A stretch of DNA of 8,925 nt from Actinomycetota bacterium (GTDB lineage Bacteria; Actinomycetota; Thermoleophilia; Solirubrobacterales; 70-9), in contig JAFDWD010000306.1 in the NCBI GenBank assembly GCA_018268695.1, forward strand, positions 1 through 8,925, in the 5' to 3' direction. Numbering within the stretch: position 1 is the first letter of the stretch; every line of letters starts with the position of its first letter. Positions 1 through 7,299 of the stretch are shown one piece after another. The translations under genes and the position numbers were made by a program. Below the pieces are notes generated by a model, which did not search any database, was not told the origin of the DNA, and saw only the letters and a program-made list of their open reading frames with translations.

Positions 1-2
1 AC

Positions 3-458
3 GCGACCTGGACCTGGTGCCCGAACGTCGATCCGAAGCGCGAATTCACCGACGTCGGCGAGTACTACCCCGGCAACGAATACGTCGACTGGACCTGCCT
101 CGACGGCTACAACTGGGGCGGCAGCCGCTGGATGAGCTTCGACGAAACCTTCTCCTCCACCTACCACCGGATCGTCGACGAAGTCGCCCCCGGCAAGCCG
201 ATGGTGATCGGGGAGGTCGGCTCGGCCGAGAACGGCGGCTCGAAGTCCGCCTGGATCGCCGAAATGCTGCGCAAGCTCCCGACCTCCTACCAGGGCATCC
301 GCGGCGTGATCTGGTTCGACAAGAAGGAAGAAGGAGACTGGCCGATCGAATCTTCGCCGGCCGCCCAAAGCTCGTTCGCGAGCGGGATCTCGTCCTCCTC
401 GTATCTGCCGAACAGCTTCGGCAACCTGGGCTCCGGTACCGTCCCCGTACCTGGTTAG
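3..458 (+). CDS. GH26-like secreted glycoside hydrolase, copy 1 (C-terminal part only)
   Basis: This is the C-terminal end of a glycoside hydrolase of the GH26 (beta-mannanase) type; its start lies off the left edge and the first whole codon is at base 3. The visible 151 residues carry landmarks shared with the two complete copies downstream: WTWCPN, YYPG followed by YVDWTCLDG and NWGG, then KPMVIGE (the Glu is the presumed catalytic nucleophile), GGSKSAWI, and GVIWFD near the end, followed by WPIESS. The acid/base Glu region is outside the window. It ends in TAG. Copy 2 follows in the same reading frame after about 70 bases, so the genes are probably co-transcribed. By analogy with the other copies the protein is expected to be exported and to cut a beta-mannan-like polysaccharide internally. 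The family call rests on motif pattern; the substrate is inferred, and a related clan GH-A family is possible. Confidence 0.82.
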   Translation, partial: ATWTWCPNVDPKREFTDVGEYYPGNEYVDWTCLDGYNWGGSRWMSFDETFSSTYHRIVDEVAPGKPMVIGEVGSAENGGSKSAWIAEMLRKLPTSYQGIRGVIWFDKKEEGDWPIESSPAAQSSFASGISSSSYLPNSFGNLGSGTVPVPG

Positions 459-527
459 TCCCCTTGGCCGACCGCCGCGACGGCGAGCCCGGCGGGTCGC
501 TTCGTTACCCTCGTGCGCTCCCTTTCG

Positions 528-1598
528 ATGCGCCGTCTGCCTCCCATCCTTCTCGTCGCGCTCTTCGCCTGCCTGCTCGCGCTGGTCGCCGCCCCGGCGG
601 GATCGGCGAAGACCAAGCACGCACCGATGTACTGGGGCGCCTGGATCGGCAACCAGATCACCGGCGAAGAACCGCCCTGGGACATGAGCGCCGTGAGCGG
701 GCTCGAAGGCGCGGTCGGCAAGAGCCTCTCGGTGGTCGAGTTCTCGGCGCCGCTGGCCCAGTGCGGGGATCCGAACGTGAGCGCGAGCTGCCGCTTCTCC
801 GCCTTCCCCACCGACGCGATGCAGACGGTCCGCGACTACGGCGCGATCCCCTTCCTGAGCTGGAGCAGCGCGGCGACGCCGGAAGCGGTCGAAGAGCCGG
901 AATTCCAGCTCTCCGATCTGCTCAGCCGCCGCTACGACCGTCACATCAGGGCGTTCGCCAAGGAGGCCGCCCAGTGGGGCCATCCGTTCTTCCTGCGCTT
1001 CAACTGGGAGATGAACGGCAACTGGTTCCCGTGGGCCTCGGGCGTGAACGGCAACCAGCCTGCCGAATACGTGAAGGCCTGGCGCCGCGTCCACAACATC
1101 TTCAAAGCGGCGGGCGCGACGAACGCGACCTGGGTCTGGTGCCCGTACGTGCGACCGGAAGGAAAGACCGGCAGCCTCGCCACCTACTACCCGGGGAAGG
1201 CGTACGTCGACTGGACCTGTCTCGACGCCTACAACTTCGGCGCGAACTCGGCCAATCCGCGGCCCTGGCAGAGCTTCGAAAACCTCCTGCGCCCCTCCTA
1301 CGAAGTCGTCACGCGGCAGATCGCGCCGGGCAAGCCGATGATCCTCGGCGAGCTCGCCTCGAACGGGCCGCCGGCGCGCAAGGCCCGCTGGATCCGGCAG
1401 ATGTTCAAGTCGATCGGCAGCAACTTCCCGGCGGTCGCCGGCTTGGTCTGGTTCGACAAGTTCGACCGCGACCTGCGCTGGCCGCTGGAGACCGACCGCG
1501 GTCCCTCGAAGGCGTTCGGCGCCGGGCTGCGGAGCCTGCCTTTCCTCGGCAATGCCTTCTCCCAGCTGGACGCAAGTCCGATTCCGGCACCGCGCTGA
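528..1598 (+). CDS. GH26-like secreted glycoside hydrolase, copy 2
   Basis: A complete 356-residue protein. Residues 1-27 form a Sec-type signal peptide: basic MRR, a hydrophobic stretch, then a small-residue end APAGSA before KTKH. The mature part starts with the family-like MYWGAWIG. The acid/base Glu is E161 in RFNWEMNG, followed by NWFPW; the nucleophile is E275 in MILGE. C79 and C88 match a Cys pair in copy 3 and may form a disulfide. YVDWTCLDAYNFG replaces the LDG-N-W-G seen in copies 1 and 3, so substrate contacts may differ. I chose the ATG at 528 because it begins the signal peptide; an in-frame GTG at 513 would add five residues. Neither has a clear ribosome binding site. The protein has no carbohydrate-binding module or cell-wall anchor. 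Likely role: extracellular endo-attack on beta-mannan or a similar glycan; the substrate is inferred. Confidence 0.86.
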   Translation: MRRLPPILLVALFACLLALVAAPAGSAKTKHAPMYWGAWIGNQITGEEPPWDMSAVSGLEGAVGKSLSVVEFSAPLAQCGDPNVSASCRFSAFPTDAMQTVRDYGAIPFLSWSSAATPEAVEEPEFQLSDLLSRRYDRHIRAFAKEAAQWGHPFFLRFNWEMNGNWFPWASGVNGNQPAEYVKAWRRVHNIFKAAGATNATWVWCPYVRPEGKTGSLATYYPGKAYVDWTCLDAYNFGANSANPRPWQSFENLLRPSYEVVTRQIAPGKPMILGELASNGPPARKARWIRQMFKSIGSNFPAVAGLVWFDKFDRDLRWPLETDRGPSKAFGAGLRSLPFLGNAFSQLDASPIPAPR

Positions 1599-1629
1599 TC
1601 CTGCCTGATCCGGGTTCCGTAATCAGAAT

Positions 1630-1633
1630 GGAG
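1630..1633 (+). promoter_or_regulatory. Shine-Dalgarno site of GH26 copy 3
   Basis: GGAG, extending to GGAGA, sits five bases before the ATG at 1639. It fixes the start of copy 3 and contrasts with copy 2, which has no such site. Confidence 0.7.
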
Positions 1634-1638
1634 AACTG

Positions 1639-2727
1639 ATGCGGCTAGCGCGCGCCAAACCGACAACCTTTCTTGCCCTCGCAGGCCTCCTGGCCACGGC
1701 GATCGTCTCCCTGGCGATGCTGGTCGACGTCGGCTCGGCGCCCGCAAAGGGCAAGGCCAAGCCGATCTTCTGGGGTGCCCAGATCGGCCCGCAGTTCACC
1801 TGGGAGCAGCCGCCGTGGGACATGAAGGCGCTGACCGCGTTCCAGAAACGGGCCAAGAAGGGCCTTTCCCTGCTGGCCTTCTACGAGCCGTTCTCGAACT
1901 GCGGGGTGGAATCGAAGAAGTGCGAACTGAACGGCTTCCCCGCGGAGCCGATGCAGGAGGTCCGCGAATACGGGGCGATCCCGTTCCTCAGCTGGAGCTC
2001 GGCGACCACCGACCAGGACGAGACCCATCAGCCGCAGTTCAGCCTCTCGAAGATCATCCACGGCCGCTTCGACAAATACATCCGCGCCTGGGCCGAAGCC
2101 TCACGGGAATGGGGCCATCCCTACTTCCTGCGCTTCGACTGGGAGATGAACGGCTTCTGGTTCCCCTGGAACGAGGGCGTCAACGGCAACCGCCGCGGCG
2201 AATTCGTGAAGGCCTGGCAACACGTCCACGACATCTTCACCAAGGTCGGCGCGACCAACGCCAACTGGGTCTGGTGCCCGAACATCGCCTTGATCAAGCG
2301 GCTCAAAAACTTCGGCAGCCTCTACCCGGGCAACCGCTATGTCGACTGGACCTGCCTCGACGGCTTCAACTGGGGCGACACCCAGAACTCGGCCGGCTGG
2401 CAGTCCTTCACCCACGTCTTCCGAACCACCTACAAGGAAGTGACCAAGATCGCGCCGAGCAAGCCGATGATCATCGGCGAGACCGCCACCGACGAAAAGG
2501 GCGGCTCCAAGGCCGACTGGATCCGCAACGCCTTCTCGGTCATCCCGCAGAACTTCCCGAAGGTCCGCGGCGTCGTCTGGTTCGACGAAGACTCGCAAGG
2601 CATGAAGTGGCCGATCGAGAGCTCGAGGTCATCCGAACGCGCCTTCCAGAAGGCGATCGCCCACCCGCTCTACAAGCCGAACGTCTACGCCCACCTGTCG
2701 GGCCCCAAGATCGCCCCGCCGGGATAG
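1639..2727 (+). CDS. GH26-like secreted glycoside hydrolase, copy 3
   Basis: A complete 362-residue protein. The N-terminus (MRLARAK, then a hydrophobic segment to about residue 32, then GSAPAKGKAK) is a Sec signal peptide or possibly a membrane anchor. The catalytic domain begins at PIFWGAQIG (residues 42-50). The acid/base Glu is E169 in RFDWEMNGFWFPW, and the nucleophile is E281 in KPMIIGE. Other conserved segments are YGAIPFLSWSSA, VWCPN, YVDWTCLDGFNWG and GVVWFD. C89 and C95 match the Cys pair of copy 2. The start is supported by a GGAGA site and 40 bases of spacing from copy 2. The short length, about a single catalytic domain, rules out accessory modules. It ends in TAG and is the last gene before the convergent region. 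Family known role: endo-hydrolysis of beta-mannan or related beta-glycans outside the cell. Which glycan is used here cannot be told from sequence. Confidence 0.87.
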   Translation: MRLARAKPTTFLALAGLLATAIVSLAMLVDVGSAPAKGKAKPIFWGAQIGPQFTWEQPPWDMKALTAFQKRAKKGLSLLAFYEPFSNCGVESKKCELNGFPAEPMQEVREYGAIPFLSWSSATTDQDETHQPQFSLSKIIHGRFDKYIRAWAEASREWGHPYFLRFDWEMNGFWFPWNEGVNGNRRGEFVKAWQHVHDIFTKVGATNANWVWCPNIALIKRLKNFGSLYPGNRYVDWTCLDGFNWGDTQNSAGWQSFTHVFRTTYKEVTKIAPSKPMIIGETATDEKGGSKADWIRNAFSVIPQNFPKVRGVVWFDEDSQGMKWPIESSRSSERAFQKAIAHPLYKPNVYAHLSGPKIAPPG

Positions 2728-2745
2728 GACGTGAGGGTTCCATCT

Positions 2746-2798
2746 CCCGCCAGCTGTTCTTTATGGACCCTACAAGGCCATAAAGAACAGCTGGCGGG
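2746..2798. terminator. Perfect 21-bp inverted repeat, probable bidirectional terminator
   Basis: Bases 2746-2766 (beginning CCCGCCAGCTG, ending TTTATGG) are the exact reverse complement of 2778-2798, around an 11-base loop at 2767-2777. The base of the stem is GC-rich and the upper half AT-rich, unlike the surroundings. It lies 18 bases after the stop of GH26 copy 3 and 87 bases beyond the stop of the minus-strand hydrolase gene, so it could end both transcripts. There is no run of T after either arm, so it is not a classical Rho-independent terminator; U-tract-free hairpins are reported in actinobacteria. It could instead be a dispersed repeat or the remnant of a small mobile element. Confidence 0.6.
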
Positions 2799-2885
2799 CA
2801 GGGCACACCCGCGTCGCACTTCCTCCACCGCTTTCATACCCCGGCCGTCTCGGCCACGGCCACAGCCAGCCCCCTGCCCCCGCCC

Positions 2886-4655
2886 CTAGCGGGCGCTCGG
2901 CGAACGCGACGCAGTGAGGCGGGACAGCTCGACGTCCAGCAGTTCGCCGGCGGCGCGCTGGGCGGCCAGGGGGCGCAGGGTGTGGTCGTTGCCGGGGAGG
3001 GTGGCGAACTCGACGTTCGGCCAGCGCGAGGCCTGCTCGCGGAGGTGCTCGCGTTCGACTTCTTCGCCGAGGGGCTCGTCGTCGGAGAAGGCGAGGAGGA
3101 GGTGGACGCCGCGATCGCGGAGCACGTCGAGGTCGCCTTCGATCTGCGCTTTCAGCGGGCCTCCGCCGCGACCGAGGAGGCGCCGTCCGCCACGGCGGAG
3201 GAGGGCGAACGAGTTGACCGCGACGGCGCGCATCAGCTGGGCGATCCGGGAGGGCTCGATCTCGCCGTGCAGGAGCTTCCGCCACCAGCGGCCTTCGAGC
3301 GCTCGCGAGGTCCGGTGCGCTTCGCGCCGCCTGGGCAGGTCCGGCACCCAGCGGAGGGCGCCGGCGTTGACCGCCAGGGCCGCCACCACGCGCGGGTCGT
3401 CGACCGCGGTGCGGAAGGACCAGTAGCCACCGGAGCAGAGGCCGATGAGGACGAACCGCCTGCCGAGGCCGCGACGTTCGAGCTCGTCCAGGAGGCCCGA
3501 CACCTGCGCGGCGTAATGGTCGGCATAGAAGTCGCCGACCCGGAGGACCCCGGCCGGCTCGCCGTCGGCGTCGCCGATCCCCTGCAGGTCGACCCGCAGG
3601 CTCGGTATGCCCTGGGCGGCCCAGCGCCGGGCGGCCTCCAGCCACATCCGGTTCGGCCCGACCGAGCGCACCGCGCCGGCGTTGAAGAACAAGGCGCAGA
3701 GGTCGTCGCCGGAGCCTGCCGCAGGCTCGGTGAGGACGCCGACGGTCCGCCCCCAAGGCTCGTCCAGGGCGATGACGGTCTCGCGCCCGAAGTCGAAGTC
3801 GAGGACCTCGCCGCTCTCCGGCGGCGGCGTCGGCTGCGTCGAGCCGCGCGGCTCGCCCACCAGCCAACGCTCCACCCGGGCGGCGGTCTCCGCGGGCACC
3901 ACCGCCTGCTCGGGATGGGAGACGAAGTTCTCCCAGCCGACGCCGGCGGCGCTCTCGACCTCCACTCCCGCGCCCTCGAGCGCGGTCGCCAGTTCGGGGT
4001 CGACGGGAATTCCGTCGCGGTCGAGCAGGAGCGCCCGCCGGAGTGCCGAGCCCGGTACCGCCTCGGCGGCGAGCGCTTTTAGTTCGGCCAAGGTCTCCGG
4101 AGACAGGAGGAAGCCGCCGGCCTCCGTCCACCCCTCCGGCACGCCCGGGTCGAACCCGCCCTTGTCCGCCTCCCCGGCCTGCCAGGGCTGCATGCGGGAG
4201 AACGCCTGCGTCTCACGGACGAAGCGTTTGCCGCGACCCGGCGTCCCCCACAGCGCGAGCGCCGCGATCGGCGCGCCGGCCACGATCGCCGCCATCGCCA
4301 GAAGTCCGCCGAGCCCGATCCCGAGCGCGGCGATACCGCCCCCGGCCCCCTCCGCGTCGGCCAGCCAGGTCGCCGCCGCGAGGGTCGCCGAGACCCAACT
4401 CCCGAGGACTCCGGAATCGCCCGGGCGCCCGGCGCTGTTGCCGGTCGCGGGCAGGTCGAAGCGCAGCGTCGGGAACCCGGCGGCGGCAAGCCGGTCGGCC
4501 CACTCGCGCCGCGCCCGGTAGGAGGCGACGTCGGTCCAGCCCCACGGCGGGCAGATCAGGACCGGCGGCCTCTCGGGGCTGCGCGGCTGCTCCGCGGGAT
4601 GGAGGACGGCGAAGGTCGCTTCGTCGCCGGTGCCGATGTAGAAGGGGCGCTTCAT
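2886..4655 (-). CDS. Two-domain alpha/beta hydrolase with Cys nucleophile in the C-terminal domain
   Basis: A 589-residue cytoplasmic protein without signal peptide, made of two alpha/beta-hydrolase units, about twice the usual size. Unit 1 (about residues 5-265) has LICPPWGW, FPTLRFDLPATGNS and a nucleophile elbow G112-I-G-L-G116 in which the nucleophile position is Gly; D212/D214 and H247 could be the remaining triad partners. Unit 2 (about 290-580) has LFFNAGAVRSVGPNR, IPSLRVDLQGIGDADG, the elbow G405-L-C407-S-G409, D525/D526 in AFSDDEP and H558 in GNDHTL. Unit 2 thus looks active with a Cys-Asp-His triad, as in dienelactone hydrolase or PHA synthase, while unit 1 looks degenerate. The pattern resembles exosortase-A-associated hydrolases. 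It is last in the operon, 31 bases after the GH2 stop. A thioesterase or acyltransferase acting on carrier-bound acyl groups is an inference. The start ATG at 4655 has only a weak GAG upstream. It ends in TAG. Confidence 0.85.
   Translation of the reverse strand: MKRPFYIGTGDEATFAVLHPAEQPRSPERPPVLICPPWGWTDVASYRARREWADRLAAAGFPTLRFDLPATGNSAGRPGDSGVLGSWVSATLAAATWLADAEGAGGGIAALGIGLGGLLAMAAIVAGAPIAALALWGTPGRGKRFVRETQAFSRMQPWQAGEADKGGFDPGVPEGWTEAGGFLLSPETLAELKALAAEAVPGSALRRALLLDRDGIPVDPELATALEGAGVEVESAAGVGWENFVSHPEQAVVPAETAARVERWLVGEPRGSTQPTPPPESGEVLDFDFGRETVIALDEPWGRTVGVLTEPAAGSGDDLCALFFNAGAVRSVGPNRMWLEAARRWAAQGIPSLRVDLQGIGDADGEPAGVLRVGDFYADHYAAQVSGLLDELERRGLGRRFVLIGLCSGGYWSFRTAVDDPRVVAALAVNAGALRWVPDLPRRREAHRTSRALEGRWWRKLLHGEIEPSRIAQLMRAVAVNSFALLRRGGRRLLGRGGGPLKAQIEGDLDVLRDRGVHLLLAFSDDEPLGEEVEREHLREQASRWPNVEFATLPGNDHTLRPLAAQRAAGELLDVELSRLTASRSPSAR
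3712..3728. repeat. 17-base palindrome inside the hydrolase gene
   Basis: GAGCCTGC, one base, then GCAGGCTC: two perfect 8-base arms. On the coding strand it specifies part of EPAAGS, in a loop at the start of the second hydrolase unit. It may be a chance product of GC-rich coding, or a short dispersed palindrome inserted in frame. Nothing else in the window matches it. Confidence 0.4.
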
Positions 4656-4686
4656 GCCGGTGAACTCAACATCATCCCGCAGAACC

Positions 4687-7299
4687 TCAGGAGATGGGGA
4701 CCACGAGCCCGTCGCGCATGTTCACGGCCCGCAGTGAGACGGTGCCGCCCGGCTCCGCCGCCCCCGTGAGCCTGAGTCGCAGGAGGCGCTCGTGGCCGGG
4801 CTCCACAGTGACCAGCGGCTCCTCGGCGACCGTGCCGGGGCACTCGGCGCGCAGGCCCCAGACAAGGCGGCGGGAACGGAGGCGGACCGTCACCTCGCCC
4901 CCCTCCTCGCGCCCGGCTTCCGCCTCGAGGCCGAGGCGCTCGACCGTTTCGGCGCCGCTCGGCCGACCCGCCGGGAAATGGACGGCGCTCGCCAGCGGCG
5001 GCGCCGACGCGTCGCCCGGCGACTCCAGCGAGGCGACGATCGCGTCGGCGAAGGGCGGGCCGAAGCGGTAGGACCAGGAGGCGTCGACGAAGCGGCCGAG
5101 GAGTCCCTCGAGATCATAGGAGGCGAACCCGTGGGCCTCCAGGCGAACCTCTTCGTCGACCTCCGCCGTGGCCACTTCGAGATCGCGGTAGAGGCCGACG
5201 CGCAGCCGGGCATCGAGCGGCCGCGGGCCGTCGTTGGCGAGGTGGACGCCGACCCCGGCCAGCCCCTCGTCGGTCAGCCAGATCGCGGTCGGGGCGAGCG
5301 CCGCGGCAAGGCGGCGCAGCGCCTGCTTCGGCTCGCCGTCGGCGTCGACCAGCCCCCACCCCGCGCCGGGCATCAGGTCGCGCAGCCAGAGCACCAGCCC
5401 GCCGCCGCAGGACGAGCCCGCACGGCGCCACTCGCCGAAGACCGCCGCCATCGCCTCGCCGCTCGCCGCCCGCGAGAGCTCCAGGTAGCGCTCGTGGTCG
5501 TAGCGACGAAGCTCCGACGGATCGACGCCGAAGAGCTCCCGCAGGTAATGGTCGCGGACGTCGTCGAAGTCCCACCCGGTGCCCGCGTCGCGGGGCACAC
5601 CGGCCTTCCAACGCGGGTGGTGGACGACGACGTTGCCGGGCGCCTCCGGCATCACCGCCTCGACCCCGCGCTCGTCGGGGACGTTGGCGAAGGCGAGGCA
5701 CTCGCCGGCGAACCTGACCTCGGCCAGCCGCGCGTCGGTCAACGGACGGCGGTACCCGCCGACGCCGTAGTAGTTGGCGATCCCGACCCCGGGACGGAAC
5801 GGCAGGACGCCGCCGCTCGGCGAGGACGGCACGTAGATCGCATCGGCGGAGCCGTCCGCCAGCGCCCGCGGCAGGATCGTGCCGAAGAGCTCTCCGCGGC
5901 CGGCCTCGGGGTCGAGCCCGAGCATCCCGACCTGCTGCTCGACCTCGCTGTTGCCGCAGAAGACGACCGTGCTCGGCCGCCCGGCGAGGGCCGCCACCCG
6001 CTCGGCCGCCTCCGCCTCGACCGTCGCCCGGAACTCCTCGTCGTCGATCGGATAGTCGAAGTTGGCGAACATGAAGTCCTGCCAGACCAGGATGCCGAGC
6101 TGATCGCAGAGGTCGTGGAAATCAGGCGACTCGTACGCCGCCGTGCCGGGGATGCGAACCATGTTCATCCCGGCGTCGCGGACCCGCTCGAGGGCCTCCC
6201 GCAGGCGCTCGCGGCCGGGCGCCATGCCGACGAAGTCGTCGGGGGTCCAGACCGCGCCGCGGACGAAGATCGGCACCCCGTTCAGGTGCAGATCGAGGCC
6301 GTCGGCGAGGACGTCGCGGTCGGCCTCGGGGCCGGAGCGCAGCTCGCGGAAGCCGACCGCGCCGGCGTCGATCCCGACCTCGCCCGCGGGCCCCGCGACC
6401 CGCAGCCGCACCGTGTGCAGGGCGGGCTCGCCGTGGGTGTGCGGCCACCAGCGAGGGGCGCCCGGGACCCGGACCTCGCCCCGCAGCTCGGCCCCGCCGC
6501 CCGCGGCCGGGACCACGCCCAGCGCCGCCTCGATCTCGGTGGCGCCGCCGATCACCACGTCGGCGGCGGAGACCTCGAAGCCGTCGATCCCCTCGACCGT
6601 CGCGGCGATCGCGAGGACGCCGTCCTCCCCCTCGACGCGCGGTCGCAGCTCGATGCCGGAGACGGAGAGGGTGCGACGCCGCTCAATCCACACCGGTCGC
6701 CACGGCCCGACCGCCGCCGGCCCCGGCGCGAAGCCCGGACAACGGCCGAGCAGCATCGTGCGGAAGAAGCGCAGCCGGTTGTCGGCAAGCTTGGTGCGCC
6801 AGCGGGCCCGCGGCTTGCGCTTCGTGCCGAGCTTCTCGTCCAGGGCCAGGCAACGGATCGCGAGCGTGTTGCCAGCCTCCCGCAGGCGTCCGCCGACGTC
6901 GATCCGGGCGGCGGCGAACATCGACTCCCCGGTGCCGATCGACTCCCCGTTCAGGAACACCTCGTGGAACGTCGCGACCCCGTCGAGGCGCAGCCAGACG
7001 GACTCGGCAGGCTCGGCCGGGGAAGCCTCGAACTCGGTGCGGAACCACCAATCCTCGGCGTCGAGATCCCGCCCGTCGTGGAAGTCCCAACGCCCGTCGT
7101 CGCGCAGCGCCCCGGCGGCGGTCCCGGGGACGGACGCCGCGAACCAGTCGAGTGCCTCGGCGTCGGCCGGCGCCTCGCAGCTGCCGGGCGGACAGCAGGC
7201 GATCTGCCAGCCCGAGTCGAGGTCGAGCCGCTCGTGGCCGTCGACGCGGACCGCGCCGGGCGCCGGCGGGGCCGGCGCACGCCGCTCAGCCGAGGGCAT
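4687..7299 (-). CDS. Glycoside hydrolase family 2 protein, beta-mannosidase-like
   Basis: An 870-residue protein of the usual GH2 length. Residues about 25-210 form the N-terminal sugar-binding-like domain (LDSGWQIACC, VWLRLDGVATFHEVFLNGE, GPWRPVWIE), about 210-330 the immunoglobulin-like domain ending AVGFREL, and about 335-660 the TIM barrel: LNGVPIFVRGAVWTPDD, DAGMNMVRIPG, LVWQDFMFANFDYP. The acid/base is E452 in FCGNSEVEQQ. The nucleophile is probably E533 in RFAGECLAFAN, where most members have Ser-Glu-Phe/Tyr-Gly, so this context is unusual. Beta-sandwich domains follow to residue 870. There is no signal peptide, so it acts in the cytoplasm, removing a terminal beta-mannose, glucosamine or related sugar from a small substrate; the specificity is not readable. 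The ATG at 7299 overlaps the DUF1839 gene by 14 bases and has GAGG nearby. An upstream extension in this frame would only run inside DUF1839. It ends in TGA. Confidence 0.87.
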   Translation of the reverse strand: MPSAERRAPAPPAPGAVRVDGHERLDLDSGWQIACCPPGSCEAPADAEALDWFAASVPGTAAGALRDDGRWDFHDGRDLDAEDWWFRTEFEASPAEPAESVWLRLDGVATFHEVFLNGESIGTGESMFAAARIDVGGRLREAGNTLAIRCLALDEKLGTKRKPRARWRTKLADNRLRFFRTMLLGRCPGFAPGPAAVGPWRPVWIERRRTLSVSGIELRPRVEGEDGVLAIAATVEGIDGFEVSAADVVIGGATEIEAALGVVPAAGGGAELRGEVRVPGAPRWWPHTHGEPALHTVRLRVAGPAGEVGIDAGAVGFRELRSGPEADRDVLADGLDLHLNGVPIFVRGAVWTPDDFVGMAPGRERLREALERVRDAGMNMVRIPGTAAYESPDFHDLCDQLGILVWQDFMFANFDYPIDDEEFRATVEAEAAERVAALAGRPSTVVFCGNSEVEQQVGMLGLDPEAGRGELFGTILPRALADGSADAIYVPSSPSGGVLPFRPGVGIANYYGVGGYRRPLTDARLAEVRFAGECLAFANVPDERGVEAVMPEAPGNVVVHHPRWKAGVPRDAGTGWDFDDVRDHYLRELFGVDPSELRRYDHERYLELSRAASGEAMAAVFGEWRRAGSSCGGGLVLWLRDLMPGAGWGLVDADGEPKQALRRLAAALAPTAIWLTDEGLAGVGVHLANDGPRPLDARLRVGLYRDLEVATAEVDEEVRLEAHGFASYDLEGLLGRFVDASWSYRFGPPFADAIVASLESPGDASAPPLASAVHFPAGRPSGAETVERLGLEAEAGREEGGEVTVRLRSRRLVWGLRAECPGTVAEEPLVTVEPGHERLLRLRLTGAAEPGGTVSLRAVNMRDGLVVPIS

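Noticed and set aside
473..485. Small hairpin (CGCCG-CGA-CGGCG) after GH26 copy 1 as a terminator
   Set aside because: A 5-bp stem without a T-tract is common by chance in such GC-rich DNA, and the close spacing suggests co-transcription with copy 2.
17..1639. Long plus-strand frame across GH26 copies 1 and 2
   Set aside because: It runs in the wrong frame across two motif-rich genes and their stop; the product is Arg-rich and featureless.
2770..4131. Minus-strand frame overlapping the alpha/beta hydrolase
   Set aside because: Shadow frame of the hydrolase gene, Arg/Pro-rich, without hydrolase motifs.
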